Shown: positions 8,260-17,118 of the stretch, piece after piece | Numbering within the stretch: the stretch's first letter is position 1 | Layout of the letters: every line of letters starts with the position of its first letter | Notes under the pieces: model-generated | Told to the model about the DNA's origin: nothing | Database searches by the model: none | The model's input: only the letters and a program-made list of their open reading frames with translations | Position numbers and translations under genes: made by a program | Origin: Candidatus Sulfotelmatobacter sp. | GTDB lineage: Bacteria; Vulcanimicrobiota; Vulcanimicrobiia; Vulcanimicrobiales; Vulcanimicrobiaceae | Assembly: GCA_035504415.1 (NCBI GenBank) | Contig: DATJRY010000016.1 | Coordinates: 1-64,000 of the forward strand | Direction of reading: 5' to 3' | Length of the DNA: 64,000 nt

Positions 8260-8514
8260 CTACTGGACCACGAACGGCAGCAGTGCGATGATGCGCGCGC
8301 GCTTGACGGCGGTCGTCAGCGCTCGCTGATGCGAAGCGCAATTGCCCGAGATGCGGCGCGGGAGGATCTTGCCGCGCTCGCTGATGTACTTGCGCAGGCG
8401 CGTGGTGTCTTTGTAGTCGAGCGCGTCGACGCGCTCCATGCAGAACGTGCAGACTTTGCGCTTGGGCCGGCGATCTTTCTTCGCGGCCGCACGCTTGCCT
8501 TTGGGAGCAGGCAT
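8260..8514 (-). CDS. rpsR: 30S ribosomal protein S18
   Basis: 84 residues with a basic N-terminal tail and the S18 core: CTFC near residue 22, [20 protein letters not shown], then [12 protein letters not shown] and IALLPFV at the end. The CxxC pair and a later Cys hint at the zinc-type (C+) paralogue. S18 sits on the 30S platform with S6. The usual rpsF and ssb partners are absent upstream, where a roughly 240-base gap separates it from a divergent PPK2 gene. Confidence 0.97.
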   Translation of the reverse strand: MPAPKGKRAAAKKDRRPKRKVCTFCMERVDALDYKDTTRLRKYISERGKILPRRISGNCASHQRALTTAVKRARIIALLPFVVQ

Positions 8515-8536
8515 GTGGTGATTGACCTCGTTGGTG

Positions 8537-8655
8537 ATGTAGGTGGAAAACGGCCGGGATGGTGCCCGGCCCTACATACGTGACCCTGGTGAGAGAGCCA
8601 CGACCCGCCGCGGCCCGATCCAAGGGACGGGGTCGACGGGAACCGTCCTACTATA
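8537..8655 (-). promoter_or_regulatory. rpsR leader: -10 candidate and long 5' UTR hairpin
   Basis: On the minus strand a TATAGT -10-like hexamer (8650-8655) would give a 5' UTR of about 130 bases before rpsR; its -35 is poor. Near the gene, 8537-8577 can fold as a 7-base GGCCGGG/CCCGGCC stem with a 6-base loop, enclosed by a second pairing of ATGTAGG with CCTACAT around an A-rich bulge. Many S18 operons are feedback-controlled by ribosomal protein binding to leader RNA. Such a role here is inference, and this could instead be a dispersed repeat. Confidence 0.3.
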
Positions 8656-8756
8656 CAGCACCCCGGGTCGCACGGCTAGGGGGGACGCGCCGGTCGGTGC
8701 CCGCGGCGGCGGGCCGCCGGCTGGACGGCCGCCCGCCTTGGCGAACAGCGAGTTCG

Positions 8757-9593
8757 ATGGACTACCGCAAGAAGTACCGGGTCGAGCCGGGCGAGCGCGT
8801 CAAGATCAAGCACCTCGATCCGGCCGACACCGGCAAGCACGCGGACGAGGCGGCGGCGCGTCACGTGGCGGCTGCCGACGCCGATCGCCTCGCCAAGCTG
8901 CAGGCACGGCTGTGGGCGGAGCAGCGGCGCGCGGTGCTCATCGTCCTCCAGGCGATGGACGCGGGCGGCAAGGACGGTACCGTCGGCCACGTCTTCCGCT
9001 CGACGAACCCGGAAGGCGTGTTCGTTCACGCCTTCAAGGTGCCGACCGCCGAGGAGAAGGCGCACGACTTTCTCTGGCGCGAGCACCGGGTCACGCCCGC
9101 TCACGGCGAGATCGGGATCTTCAACCGCTCGTATTACGAGGCGGTCCTGGTCGAGCGCGTCCACGATCTCGTCCCGAAGAAAGTCTGGTCCAAGCGGTAC
9201 GAGCGCATCAACGAGTTCGAGAAGACGCTCGTGCAAAGCGGCACCGTCGTGCTGAAGTTCTTTCTGCACATCAGCCGTGAGGAACAGCTGGCGCGCTTCG
9301 GCGCTCGGCTGGACGATCCGCAGAAGCAATGGAAGATCAGCGAGGCCGACTACGCCGAGCGCGAGTACTGGGACGACTACATGGAGGCGTACGAGGACGC
9401 CTTCGAGCACTGCAGCACCGAGTCCGCACCCTGGTACCTCGTGCCGGCCAACCACAAGTGGTACCGCGACCTCGTCGTCGGACGCATCCTGGTGGAAACG
9501 CTCGACGAGATGGATCCGCGCTTTCCCGCGCCGACCGTCGATCTGGACGAGATTCGCCGCCGCTTTCACGCGGCGGCGCAGAAGGCGGACTAG
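8757..9593 (+). CDS. ppk2: Polyphosphate kinase 2 family protein (PPK2)
   Basis: 278 residues with a P-loop kinase fold. It transfers phosphate between polyphosphate and nucleoside mono- or diphosphates. Seen: Walker A DAGGKDGT (68-75), the Walker B-like IFNRSYYE (121-128), a lid region with WSKRYERINEFE, and the late WYLVPANHKWYRDL motif typical of class I/III PPK2 (AMP/ADP phosphotransferases). A single domain, normal length. Its 3' end overlaps the convergent hemerythrin-like gene by 4 bases. The direction of reaction and nucleotide preference cannot be read from the sequence. Confidence 0.93.
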   Translation: MDYRKKYRVEPGERVKIKHLDPADTGKHADEAAARHVAAADADRLAKLQARLWAEQRRAVLIVLQAMDAGGKDGTVGHVFRSTNPEGVFVHAFKVPTAEEKAHDFLWREHRVTPAHGEIGIFNRSYYEAVLVERVHDLVPKKVWSKRYERINEFEKTLVQSGTVVLKFFLHISREEQLARFGARLDDPQKQWKISEADYAEREYWDDYMEAYEDAFEHCSTESAPWYLVPANHKWYRDLVVGRILVETLDEMDPRFPAPTVDLDEIRRRFHAAAQKAD

Positions 9594-10006
9594 GCCGCGG
9601 GCAGGGCGTCGACGCGCGGGTAGAGGTCGTTGTCCTCCGCGTCGATGCGCTGGATCAGCGCCTCGAGCACGTCGCGCGTCTCGCTGGCGAAGCGTTCGCG
9701 GTCGCGCTCGATCGCGCCGTAGACCTTCCAGGTCTCGAAGAACGAGGTGAAGCCGCGCGAGATCGAATCCAGCGTGTCGCGGTACCGGACCGCGGTCGCG
9801 CGCATCGACGCGTCGGCGTGCGCGGTCAGCCGCGGGTACAGCGAGCTCTGCGCGGTCGTGAAGTGGATCGCCACCGTCGAGGCCAAGCGCGAGAGCGAGA
9901 TACGCAGCTCCGAAGCGCCTTTTTCACCGTACATGCCGTCGGTCAGCTCTTTGACTTGACGGCGGATCATCGCGTGTTGTTGCCGGTACAGAAGGGTGTA
10001 CATCAC
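9590..10006 (-). CDS. Hemerythrin-like protein
   Basis: 138 residues predicted as a four-helix bundle. Candidate metal ligands fit a degenerate hemerythrin pattern: early RQQHAMIRR, then IHFTTAQSSLYP where hemerythrins have HxxxE, and late DAEDNDLYP. The second block has TAQSS in place of the usual H..EE, so iron binding may be reduced or lost. A better-conserved homologue lies at 20512-20922 with the same closing motif. A promoter candidate lies at 10043-10071, and GAGG stands 8 bases before the ATG. Confidence 0.78.
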   Translation of the reverse strand: MMYTLLYRQQHAMIRRQVKELTDGMYGEKGASELRISLSRLASTVAIHFTTAQSSLYPRLTAHADASMRATAVRYRDTLDSISRGFTSFFETWKVYGAIERDRERFASETRDVLEALIQRIDAEDNDLYPRVDALPAA

Positions 10007-10042
10007 TGTCCTCGCTTGCGCTTCTCGTCACCCTCGGCATCC

Positions 10043-10071
10043 ACTCTAGCAAGCGTACATTCGCCCGGCAA
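10043..10071 (-). promoter_or_regulatory. Promoter candidate of hemerythrin-like gene
   Basis: On the minus strand TTGCCG (10066-10071), a 17-base spacer and TAGAGT (10043-10048) form a sigma-70-type promoter. The start codon lies about 37 bases downstream of the -10 element. Confidence 0.4.
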
Positions 10072-10120
10072 GGCATGCTTGGCCAGGTTATCGTTCGCTG
10101 ACGGCCACGTTATCGTAAAG

Positions 10121-10960
10121 CTAGTCCAGCTTGACGGCGGCGCGCACCGCCCGCTCGCGAAGCGGGTCCGGCAAGATGGCGATGACGCTGCCGGCGCGGG
10201 CCGACCCGCCGACCAAATACTTCGCGCGCGGCTTGCGATCGGTCAACGCGCGCAGGATGGCGGCGCTGACGCGCTCGACCGGCATCCCGGTTCGCTCTTG
10301 CTCCGCGGTCGACGCGAACAGGTTCTCGAGCTGCGGCCCGTAGTGCGCGATCGCGAGCGGCGGCAGCGCGTCGAGCACCGCTTGGCGCGACGCGCGCGCC
10401 TTCTCCCAGATCGGCGTCTTCACCGAGCCCGGTTCGATCAGCGAGACCTGGACGCCGGCGGCGCGCAGCTCGAGCCGCAACGCGTCGCTCAGCGCGCGCA
10501 GCGCGAACTTCGATGCGCTGTACGGGCCGACGAACGGGACCGCGAGCCGGCCGGAGATCGAGCCGACGAACACCAGCCTCCCGTGCGTCTCGCGCAAGAA
10601 CGGCAGGAACGCCTGCGTCACCGCCATCGCGCCGATGACGTTGATCTCGAGCTGACGGCGCAGCGTGTCGAGCGGCAGGTACTCGAGCGGTCCGCCCAGC
10701 GCGACGCCGGCGTTGTTGACCACACCGTACAACGGCAGGGCCGCCGTCCGCACCTGGTCCGCCGCCGCCGCGATCGCCGCGCGATCGGTGACGTCGAAGA
10801 CCAGCGGACGGATCCGCTCGTCGAGCGCGCCCAAGCGGTGCGCGTCGACTTGTCCGCGCACGACCGCGTACGCGACGAAGCCGCGGCGAACCAGCTCCTC
10901 GACGGTCGCCAGACCGATGCCCGTCGACGCCCCGGTGACCAGGACCGCGCGCTCGCTCAT
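10121..10960 (-). CDS. Short-chain dehydrogenase/reductase
   Basis: 279 residues, classical SDR Rossmann fold. Seen: cofactor motif VTGASTGIG near residues 8-16, VNNAG near 85, the catalytic Ser in VFVGSISG, and YSASK with the catalytic Tyr and Lys. A 40-residue C-terminal extension ends in LREGAVRA-like basic sequence. It overlaps the upstream SDR gene by ATGA, so the two are translationally coupled and may act on the same unknown alcohol or ketone. Confidence 0.9.
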   Translation of the reverse strand: MSERAVLVTGASTGIGLATVEELVRRGFVAYAVVRGQVDAHRLGALDERIRPLVFDVTDRAAIAAAADQVRTAALPLYGVVNNAGVALGGPLEYLPLDTLRRQLEINVIGAMAVTQAFLPFLRETHGRLVFVGSISGRLAVPFVGPYSASKFALRALSDALRLELRAAGVQVSLIEPGSVKTPIWEKARASRQAVLDALPPLAIAHYGPQLENLFASTAEQERTGMPVERVSAAILRALTDRKPRAKYLVGGSARAGSVIAILPDPLRERAVRAAVKLD

Positions 10961-11760
10961 CTCTCTGCGGCCGCCTGTGCCGCGGCACGCGCCTCGCGAA
11001 TCGGCTGGTTGAGCCGCCGCTGCACGCGCGCGTCGCCGAACACCAAATCGGTGAAGTGCGGCGAGAGCTTGAAGAACAACAGCGCAAGCAGGTACCGGCG
11101 CGGTACGATCACGCGCCGGCGCGGCCGGCGGACGGCCCGCACGATCGCGCGCGCGACGATGTCGGGACTGGGGAGTTTCGTCATCCCGACGTTCATCGGC
11201 GTATCGACGAAGCCGGGCTCGATCAGGGTGACGCCGATCCCCTCGCTGCGCAGCTCGCGCCGCACCGAGTCGGTCAGCCCGCGCAAACCGAACTTCGAGC
11301 CCGAGTAGATGCCCATGATCGCGATCTCGCCGGCGATCGAGCCGACGTTGATGATCGCGCCGCTGCGCTGTGCGCGCATCGCCGGCAGCACCGCGTGCAT
11401 CGTGCGCGCCGCGCCCAGCAGGTTCACCGCCAGCACGCGCTCGATCTCGGCGTCGGTCGCTTCGGCCAGCGAGGGCCCGGCGCTGACCCCGGCGATGTTC
11501 GCCAGCACGTCGATCCGCCCGAAGGCGGCCAGCGTCGCGTCCACCAGGGCGTCGATCTGTTCGCGGCGGGTGATGTCGGTGGGGACGACCCGCACCCAGT
11601 CGCCGTACGGCACGAGCTCGGCGGCCAGCGCCGCCAGCAGCTCGTCGTCCGGCGCGGCCAAGACGACGCGCATGCCCGCGGCGAGGAACGCGCGGACGGT
11701 GGCGGCGCCGATCCCGCCCGACGCGCCTGCGACGATGGCGACGCGATCTATCAGCGACAC
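10957..11760 (-). CDS. Short-chain dehydrogenase/reductase
   Basis: 267 residues, SDR fold. Seen: VAGASGGIGAA near residue 10, ANIAG in place of the usual NNAG, INVGSIAGE, and catalytic YSGSKFGLRG. The C-terminus has an Arg-rich RRPRRRVIVPRRYLLALLFF stretch, common in membrane-associated SDRs of the DHRS7/YqjQ type; association with the inner membrane is inferred. It is the first gene of the two-SDR pair, divergent from the HdeD-like gene. Confidence 0.9.
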   Translation of the reverse strand: MSLIDRVAIVAGASGGIGAATVRAFLAAGMRVVLAAPDDELLAALAAELVPYGDWVRVVPTDITRREQIDALVDATLAAFGRIDVLANIAGVSAGPSLAEATDAEIERVLAVNLLGAARTMHAVLPAMRAQRSGAIINVGSIAGEIAIMGIYSGSKFGLRGLTDSVRRELRSEGIGVTLIEPGFVDTPMNVGMTKLPSPDIVARAIVRAVRRPRRRVIVPRRYLLALLFFKLSPHFTDLVFGDARVQRRLNQPIREARAAAQAAAER

Positions 11761-11816
11761 GCCCTCCTCGTTGTCAGCGCCGGGGAGGTCGACCTGCCTG
11801 CCCGGAAGAGACGCCC

Positions 11817-12365
11817 ATGCTCGACGCCCCGCGCGATCACCACCGGCGTTGGCTTCTGCTCGTCCTGCGGGGCGCGATCACCGTCCTGGCCGGGATCGCG
11901 GCCCTCGAGTTCTCCGCTGCCTTCGGGCGCAGCGTGCTGGGCAGCTACCTCGCGGCCGACGCCGCGCTCTCGCTGGCGCTCGCCGTCGCCGCACCCCACG
12001 CCATGTGGCGCTCGCGCGCCCTGTTCGCGGGCGACGGCTTCCTGGGCGCGATCGCGGCCGGGATGGTCTTCGCCTGGGCGCCCGGGTCGCCGGCGGTGCT
12101 GATCATCATCGCGGCGTGGGCGATCGGCACCGGCGTGCTCGAGATCCTGGCCGCCGTGCTGGTCCCGCAGCTGCCGCTGCTGGCCTGGGGCGTGGCGCTG
12201 CTCGGCCTGGGGTCGGTCATCTTCGGGCTGATCGTGTTCGACTGGGTCGATCTCGCGATCGTCGGCGTGCTCTACGTCTTCGGCGTGTACGCGGTGCTGG
12301 CCGGCCTGCTGCTGGCGATCTTCGGCGTCATGCTCTACCGCGACGTGCGGACGCGCCGCCGCTGA
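11817..12365 (+). CDS. HdeD-like (DUF308) membrane protein
   Basis: 182 residues with six likely membrane helices separated by very short loops, the pattern of the HdeD/DUF308 family. Seen: LLLVLRGAITVLAGI as the first helix, AVLIIIAAWAIGTGVLEILAA in the middle, and a short cytoplasmic RDVRTRRR tail. HdeD helps acid resistance in enterobacteria at high density; the role elsewhere is unknown. It diverges from the SDR pair, with 56 bases between starts. Confidence 0.85.
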   Translation: MLDAPRDHHRRWLLLVLRGAITVLAGIAALEFSAAFGRSVLGSYLAADAALSLALAVAAPHAMWRSRALFAGDGFLGAIAAGMVFAWAPGSPAVLIIIAAWAIGTGVLEILAAVLVPQLPLLAWGVALLGLGSVIFGLIVFDWVDLAIVGVLYVFGVYAVLAGLLLAIFGVMLYRDVRTRRR

Positions 12366-12420
12366 CGCCGGAACTCTCACTCCCTCGCTCGCTTCTTCCG
12401 TGAGGTGATAGGTTGCCGTC

Positions 12421-12639
12421 ATGATGCCGCGGGTCGCCGACGTCGACGCGCTCGCCCAACTGCTGCGCGAAACCGAAGACCATCACGCCGCGTTCGAGCG
12501 CGTCGCGCCCAAGCACGAGTGGTCGGACTTTTACGCGGCATACATCTGGGCGCGCCAGCACGGCAGCAGCCCCGACGACGCCGCGGCGGCCGCCGAGCGC
12601 TACATGGCGGAGGTCAAGCACGTCGTCGTCCCCGGCTGA
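12421..12639 (+). CDS. Small soluble protein of unknown function
   Basis: 72 residues, acidic and helical: DVDALAQLLRETEDHHAAFE, then WSDFYAAYIWARQHG and a helix ending AERYMAEVKHVVV. I recall similar modules alone or after VOC domains, but no function is known to me. A TAGGTT hexamer ends 6 bases before the ATG, so the message may be leaderless; the -35 region is weak. It follows the HdeD-like gene by 55 bases on the same strand. Confidence 0.7.
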   Translation: MMPRVADVDALAQLLRETEDHHAAFERVAPKHEWSDFYAAYIWARQHGSSPDDAAAAAERYMAEVKHVVVPG

Positions 12640-12660
12640 CGACGCGCGCGCCGACCCCGC

Positions 12661-14697
12661 TCACCACACCGTGCAGACGGGTTTGGGCGGTTTGGGACAG
12701 TCGAAGGCGGTGTACCACTCGGGCACGTTGGCGACGGTCTGCTCGACGCGATCCTTCGGGAGCGGGTGCGGATCGGTCAGCGCCTGCGTGCGCGCCGCCT
12801 CGGGCCGCACGCTCTCCGCCCACGACTGCGCGAACGCCAAGAAGTAGCGCTGCTCGGGCGTGAAGCCGTCCACCTTTTCGCGCGCACCGGTGCCGAGCGA
12901 ATCTTCCAGCGCGCGATAGCCGATGACGGTACCGCCGAGGTCCGCGATCGCTTCGCCGGCGACGAGCTTTCCTTGGTAGTGCACGTCGCCGATCGCGACG
13001 GTGCGATCGAACTGGCGGATCACGCAGTCGGCGCGGGTATCGAAGTTGGCCAGGTCTTTCGGCGTCCACCAGTTGCGCACGTTGCCGTGCAGGTCGAACT
13101 TGTGGCCCTCGTCGTCGAAGCCGTGCGTCATCTCGTGACCGACCGTGCCGGCTCCGGTCGCGCCGAGGTTGGCCGCGTCGTCGGCCGCCGGGTCGAAGAA
13201 CGGTCGCTGCAGCTGCGCCGCCGGCAGCACGATCTCGTTGCGCTGGATGTCGTCGTAGGCGTTGACGGTCTGCGGCGTCATGTCCCACTCGCTGCGATCG
13301 AGCGGGCGGCCGATCTTGTGCACCTGGTAGCCGTGATCGAAGACCCGGCCGGCCTCGACGTCGACCAGATACGTGCCGGGCGTGACGACGTAGCCGCGGT
13401 AGCTGCGCCAGCGGTCGGGATAGCCGACCTTGAGTCCCATCGCATCGAGCTTGGCCAGCGCGTACCGCTTCGTCGGCGGCGTCATCCAGGTCAGCGCCGC
13501 CAGCTCGGCGCGGTAGGCGCGCTTGATGCGCAGCGTCATGTCGAGCGCGCGCTGCTTGGCCGCCGGCGAGAACGCGGCCGCGACGTAGGCTTGCCCGACC
13601 GCCATGCCCAGGTACGTGTTCGCGACCTCGACGCAGCGCTTCCAGCGCGGCAGCTGCGCGGTCGTGCCGTTCAGGATGCGGCCCCGGAAGGCGAAGTTCT
13701 CGTCGTCGAAGCGCTTGGGCAACGTCGTCGCGTAGGCGTCGAGCAGACGCCAGCGCAAGTACGCGCGCCAGGTGGCCAGCGGCGCCGCCGCCAGCTGCTG
13801 GTCGAAGGCGCGCAAGAAGCGCGGCTCGGCGACGTTGATGATCCCGCCGATCGGCACGTCGGTCGCCCGCAGGTACGGCACGAAGGCGAAGTGCGGGAGC
13901 AGCGTCGCCACCGCGGGCGCGCGCAGCGGATGATAGACGGCGGCCGGGTCGCGCAGGTCGGCGATCGGCAGCGACCCGCTCGCCAACCGCGTCTCGAAGG
14001 CCATGACCGCGGTCGCGTCGGCCGCCGCGGACGCATCCCCCGCCAGCGCCAGCATGCGGCGCACGTGCACGACGTACTGCGCGCGTAGCGCGCGCGACGC
14101 CTCGTCGGTGCGCAGGTAGTAGTCGCGCTCGGGCAACCCGATGCCGCTCTGATCGATCTCGGCGATGACCGAGCTGCTGTTCTTGAAATCCTGCGTCGGC
14201 GAGAGCGAGAAACCGGCGTCGACCCCGATCAGGTGCAGGTGCGCGATCTCCGCCGTCAACGCGGCGCGCGAGCGCAGCGCGTCGATGCGCGCCAGCTCCG
14301 GCGCGAGCGGACGCAGCCCGAGCCGCTCGATCGCCACCGCGTCCATGCAGCTGCCGTAGAGCGTGCCGATCTGCTGCGAGACGCTGCCGGCCGGCCCGGG
14401 ATTCTTCTGCGCGCGTTCGAGCGTCGCGCGCACGACCTCGCGGGTTTGATCGACCAACGCCTCGATGTAGCCGTACTCGGAGTACGCGGCCGGGATGGGG
14501 TGGGCTTTGCGATACCCGCCGGTCGCGAAGTCGAAGAAATGCGTGCAGACGTTGGCGGTGCGATCGAGCGCGGAGGGATCGAACGGCTCGGGCAGCGCGT
14601 CGTCGGCTCGCGCGTGCTGGTGAGTGCTCGCGATCGCCAGCCCGGCGAAGAGTGCGACGGCGCCGGCGAGGCGCAAGGCCGCGGGAAACAGCCGCAT
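12661..14697 (-). CDS. M13 family zinc metallopeptidase (neprilysin/PepO-like)
   Basis: 678 residues with an N-terminal signal sequence (LRLAGAVALFAGLAIAS), so exported. The M13 N-terminal domain covers residues 40-450. The catalytic domain shows NAYDDIQRNEIVLPAAQLQ, the zinc motif HEMTH (H521, E522, H525) and GEAIADLGG with the third ligand near E582, then the family's closing CTVW. Neprilysin-like enzymes cut short peptides. The start is the ATG after a GGAGG Shine-Dalgarno, not the long upstream open frame. Confidence 0.95.
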   Translation of the reverse strand: MRLFPAALRLAGAVALFAGLAIASTHQHARADDALPEPFDPSALDRTANVCTHFFDFATGGYRKAHPIPAAYSEYGYIEALVDQTREVVRATLERAQKNPGPAGSVSQQIGTLYGSCMDAVAIERLGLRPLAPELARIDALRSRAALTAEIAHLHLIGVDAGFSLSPTQDFKNSSSVIAEIDQSGIGLPERDYYLRTDEASRALRAQYVVHVRRMLALAGDASAAADATAVMAFETRLASGSLPIADLRDPAAVYHPLRAPAVATLLPHFAFVPYLRATDVPIGGIINVAEPRFLRAFDQQLAAAPLATWRAYLRWRLLDAYATTLPKRFDDENFAFRGRILNGTTAQLPRWKRCVEVANTYLGMAVGQAYVAAAFSPAAKQRALDMTLRIKRAYRAELAALTWMTPPTKRYALAKLDAMGLKVGYPDRWRSYRGYVVTPGTYLVDVEAGRVFDHGYQVHKIGRPLDRSEWDMTPQTVNAYDDIQRNEIVLPAAQLQRPFFDPAADDAANLGATGAGTVGHEMTHGFDDEGHKFDLHGNVRNWWTPKDLANFDTRADCVIRQFDRTVAIGDVHYQGKLVAGEAIADLGGTVIGYRALEDSLGTGAREKVDGFTPEQRYFLAFAQSWAESVRPEAARTQALTDPHPLPKDRVEQTVANVPEWYTAFDCPKPPKPVCTVW

Positions 14698-14768
14698 CGA
14701 GAACCTCCGAAGGAAATAGTTCTCGGCCGTTCCGCGGACCGGACATTTGCCCCTTTGCGGTCGGCGGT

Positions 14769-15380
14769 TTACCAGAGCGTTTCGCGCGCCCGAACCGGCC
14801 AGTCGCGGTCGTACGCTTCGCCGCCGACGCGACCGGTGCTGAGCTCGGCCAAGATCGCACCCGGACTGGGCAACGCCGCCGGATCGGCGTAGCGGTCGGG
14901 ATTCCACAGCTCCGAACGCACGATCGCGCGTGCGCACTGGAAGTACACGGCCTCGACGAGCACGACGACGACCGAACGCGGTGCTCGCTCCGCGACGGCG
15001 AACGACGCCAGCAGTGCCGGGTCGATGCTGACCTGCGCGCGGCCGTTGACGCGCAGCGTCGTTCCCGAGCCGGGCAGCAAGAACAAGAGCGCGACGCGCG
15101 GATCGCGCACGATGTTGCGCAGCGAGTCGACGCGGTTGTTGCCGCGGCGGTCGGGCAGCAGCAGCGTCGTCTCGTCCCGCACGCGCACGAAACCCGGACG
15201 GTCGCCGCGCGGCGAGCAGTCGAGCCCTTCGGGACCGCTGGTGGCGAGCACCGCGAACGGTGAAGCTTCGATCAGCGCGCGGTACGCCGGCGTCACGCGA
15301 TCGACTTCCTTGACGATCGACGCCTCGGCAGGCGTGCCGTAGAGGCGCTCGAGCACCGCGATGTCCGTCACGATCGACAT
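14769..15380 (-). CDS. Pyridoxamine 5'-phosphate oxidase-like flavin protein
   Basis: 203 residues of the PPOX split-barrel fold, similar to the FMN- or F420-dependent MSMEG_1061-like subgroup. Seen: FAVLATSGPEGLDCSPRGD, LLLPDRRGNNRVDSLRNI and the core strand VALLFLLPGSGTTLRVNG. The N-terminal helix before the barrel and the C-terminal WNPDRYADP fit that subgroup. It probably reduces or oxidises a small molecule with a flavin; the substrate is unknown. It is divergent from the fasciclin gene, with 93 bases between starts. Confidence 0.88.
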   Translation of the reverse strand: MSIVTDIAVLERLYGTPAEASIVKEVDRVTPAYRALIEASPFAVLATSGPEGLDCSPRGDRPGFVRVRDETTLLLPDRRGNNRVDSLRNIVRDPRVALLFLLPGSGTTLRVNGRAQVSIDPALLASFAVAERAPRSVVVVLVEAVYFQCARAIVRSELWNPDRYADPAALPSPGAILAELSTGRVGGEAYDRDWPVRARETLW

Positions 15381-15473
15381 CTTTCGCCGCTTCGGTGAAA
15401 GCGGGGCAATCCATTCGCGTCTCGGGGCCGTTCTGCTCGACGGATTCACACCACCGAAGGAGTCATTCACCTC

Positions 15474-16046
15474 ATGATCAACCGCATCACCGCGCTCGCG
15501 GCGACGCTTCTGCTGGGCGTCGCGGCGCCGGCCATGGCACAATCTTCGATGTCGGGCTCGATGAGCTCGATGCACGACCCGATGGTCGGCGGCGCGCCGA
15601 TGTACGCCTCGAAGAACATCGTGCAGAACGCCGTCAACTCGAAGGATCACACGACCCTGGTCGCGCTGGTCAAGAAGGCCGGCCTGGTCGACACGCTCGA
15701 GGGTCCGGGCCCGTTCACCGTCATCGCGCCGACCAACGAAGCGTTCGCGAAGCTGCCGAAGGCGACGGTCGACAAGGTCACCTCGGATCCGGCGCTGCTC
15801 AAGAAAGTGCTCACCTATCACGTGCTCGCCGGCCGCGTCACTGCCGCCGACATCGCCGCGAAGATCAAGGCCGGCGACGGCAAGGCCGAGCTGATGACGC
15901 TCGAAGGTGAGCCGATCACCGCGACGATGAGCGGCCAGGATATCGCGCTCAGCGGCAAGGGCGGCGGCACGGCGATCGTCACGATCCCCAACGTCTACCA
16001 GTCGAACGGCATCATCCACGTCGTGAACGGCGTCCTCATCCCCTAA
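15474..16046 (+). CDS. Secreted fasciclin-domain protein
   Basis: 190 residues: signal peptide 1-22 (ending APAMAQ), a short Ser/Met-rich linker, then one FAS1 domain (about 45-190). FAS1 markers seen: GPGPFTVIAPTNEAFAKLP, LKKVLTYHVLAGRV and the closing GIIHVVNGVLIP. FAS1 domains mediate adhesion or matrix interactions outside the cell. An AAGGAG Shine-Dalgarno lies upstream of the ATG. Normal length for a one-domain bacterial FAS1 protein. Confidence 0.95.
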   Translation: MINRITALAATLLLGVAAPAMAQSSMSGSMSSMHDPMVGGAPMYASKNIVQNAVNSKDHTTLVALVKKAGLVDTLEGPGPFTVIAPTNEAFAKLPKATVDKVTSDPALLKKVLTYHVLAGRVTAADIAAKIKAGDGKAELMTLEGEPITATMSGQDIALSGKGGGTAIVTIPNVYQSNGIIHVVNGVLIP

Positions 16047-16139
16047 ACGCGCCGCCGCGTCACGGGATACCGACGACCCACCGCTGCGCGCATCGGCCCG
16101 ATTTCCCTATCGGTCCGAAGCGCCCTCGGCGGTCGCGAG

Positions 16140-17075
16140 CTAGCGCGCGGGCGGCCTGGGTGTCGGCGGCGGGGCGGGGAACGTCGGCATCGGCGGCACG
16201 GGTGCCGCGTACGGAAACGGCGGCGCCGGTACGGCCGGCAAGGACGGCATCATCACGGGCAAGAGCGAGGTAACGCTCTGGTAGCCGTCCGGCGGGGCGA
16301 AGTCCGATTCCGGCGGCACCTCGTACGAGACGTCGTCGGCGACGAAGACGGCGCGCGCGGTCATCGCCGGGATCGGCAGGGCCGGAATCAGCGGCCCGTT
16401 GGGAATCTGCATGGGCTTGGTCGTGCCCGCCGGATGGCCCAAGTCGAGCTCCGCGCCCAGCGGGACGAGATACGAGTTCTGCGCCAACTGCAGCTTGCCG
16501 CCGACGTGCACGGCCAGACCGAGCCCACGCAGCTGCGCGTCGAAGTCGAAGCTGATGTCATCGGTCGGGATCCCGTGCACGCTCGAACGGCCGGTCAGGT
16601 GGAACGAGAACCCGAACGTCTCGAACATCGCCAGCGGCGAGCCGTGCAGTGCGCCCGGGGTGTTCGGGGTGCTCGGGGTGCGTTGCGCGTGATATCGCTT
16701 CGACTCCGCGCTCCACACGACCGCACGGTGCGTCAGCGGATCGACCACGAGCACCGCACTGTGAACCGCCGTGCCCGGCACGGGCGCGGCGCCCGTCGCG
16801 CCGGGTTCACCGGCGAAGTCGAGCCGCACCTCACGACCGCGTCGCTCCAGGGCCACCCGCAAGCGCATCGGCGGCCCGCCGGGTTGGCCCGTCACCACGA
16901 GGTGACCGTGCACGGTGTAGCCGATCGGCGGAGGCGTCGGCGTCGCGAGCGGTTCGGGGACGATCCCCGGTGCCGCCGTCGGCGGCGAGGTCTGCGCGAG
17001 CGCGTCCAGCGGCACGGCCGCGAGCGCCGGGACGAACACGAGTAACGCAACGCGACGCCACATGCGAGCGGCCAT
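16140..17075 (-). CDS. Secreted Pro-rich protein of unknown function
   Basis: 311 residues, or 308 from the internal ATG at codon 4. A signal peptide (VALLVFVPALAAVPLDALA) precedes a Pro/Thr-rich spacer, a beta-rich domain (VHGHLVVTG... LRVALERRGREVRLDFAG... HRAVVWSAESKRYHA) and a C-terminal tail of about 35 residues that is largely Pro. The middle domain resembles outer-membrane lipoprotein-type or DUF4412-like beta sheets, which I cannot confirm. It starts 43 bases from the stop of the ModA-like gene and is read in the same direction. Confidence 0.72.
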   Translation of the reverse strand: MAARMWRRVALLVFVPALAAVPLDALAQTSPPTAAPGIVPEPLATPTPPPIGYTVHGHLVVTGQPGGPPMRLRVALERRGREVRLDFAGEPGATGAAPVPGTAVHSAVLVVDPLTHRAVVWSAESKRYHAQRTPSTPNTPGALHGSPLAMFETFGFSFHLTGRSSVHGIPTDDISFDFDAQLRGLGLAVHVGGKLQLAQNSYLVPLGAELDLGHPAGTTKPMQIPNGPLIPALPIPAMTARAVFVADDVSYEVPPESDFAPPDGYQSVTSLLPVMMPSLPAVPAPPFPYAAPVPPMPTFPAPPPTPRPPAR

Positions 17076-17118
17076 TTGCTTTCGGCGCGCTCGCGACCTT
17101 GGCCGGCTACGGATATCG

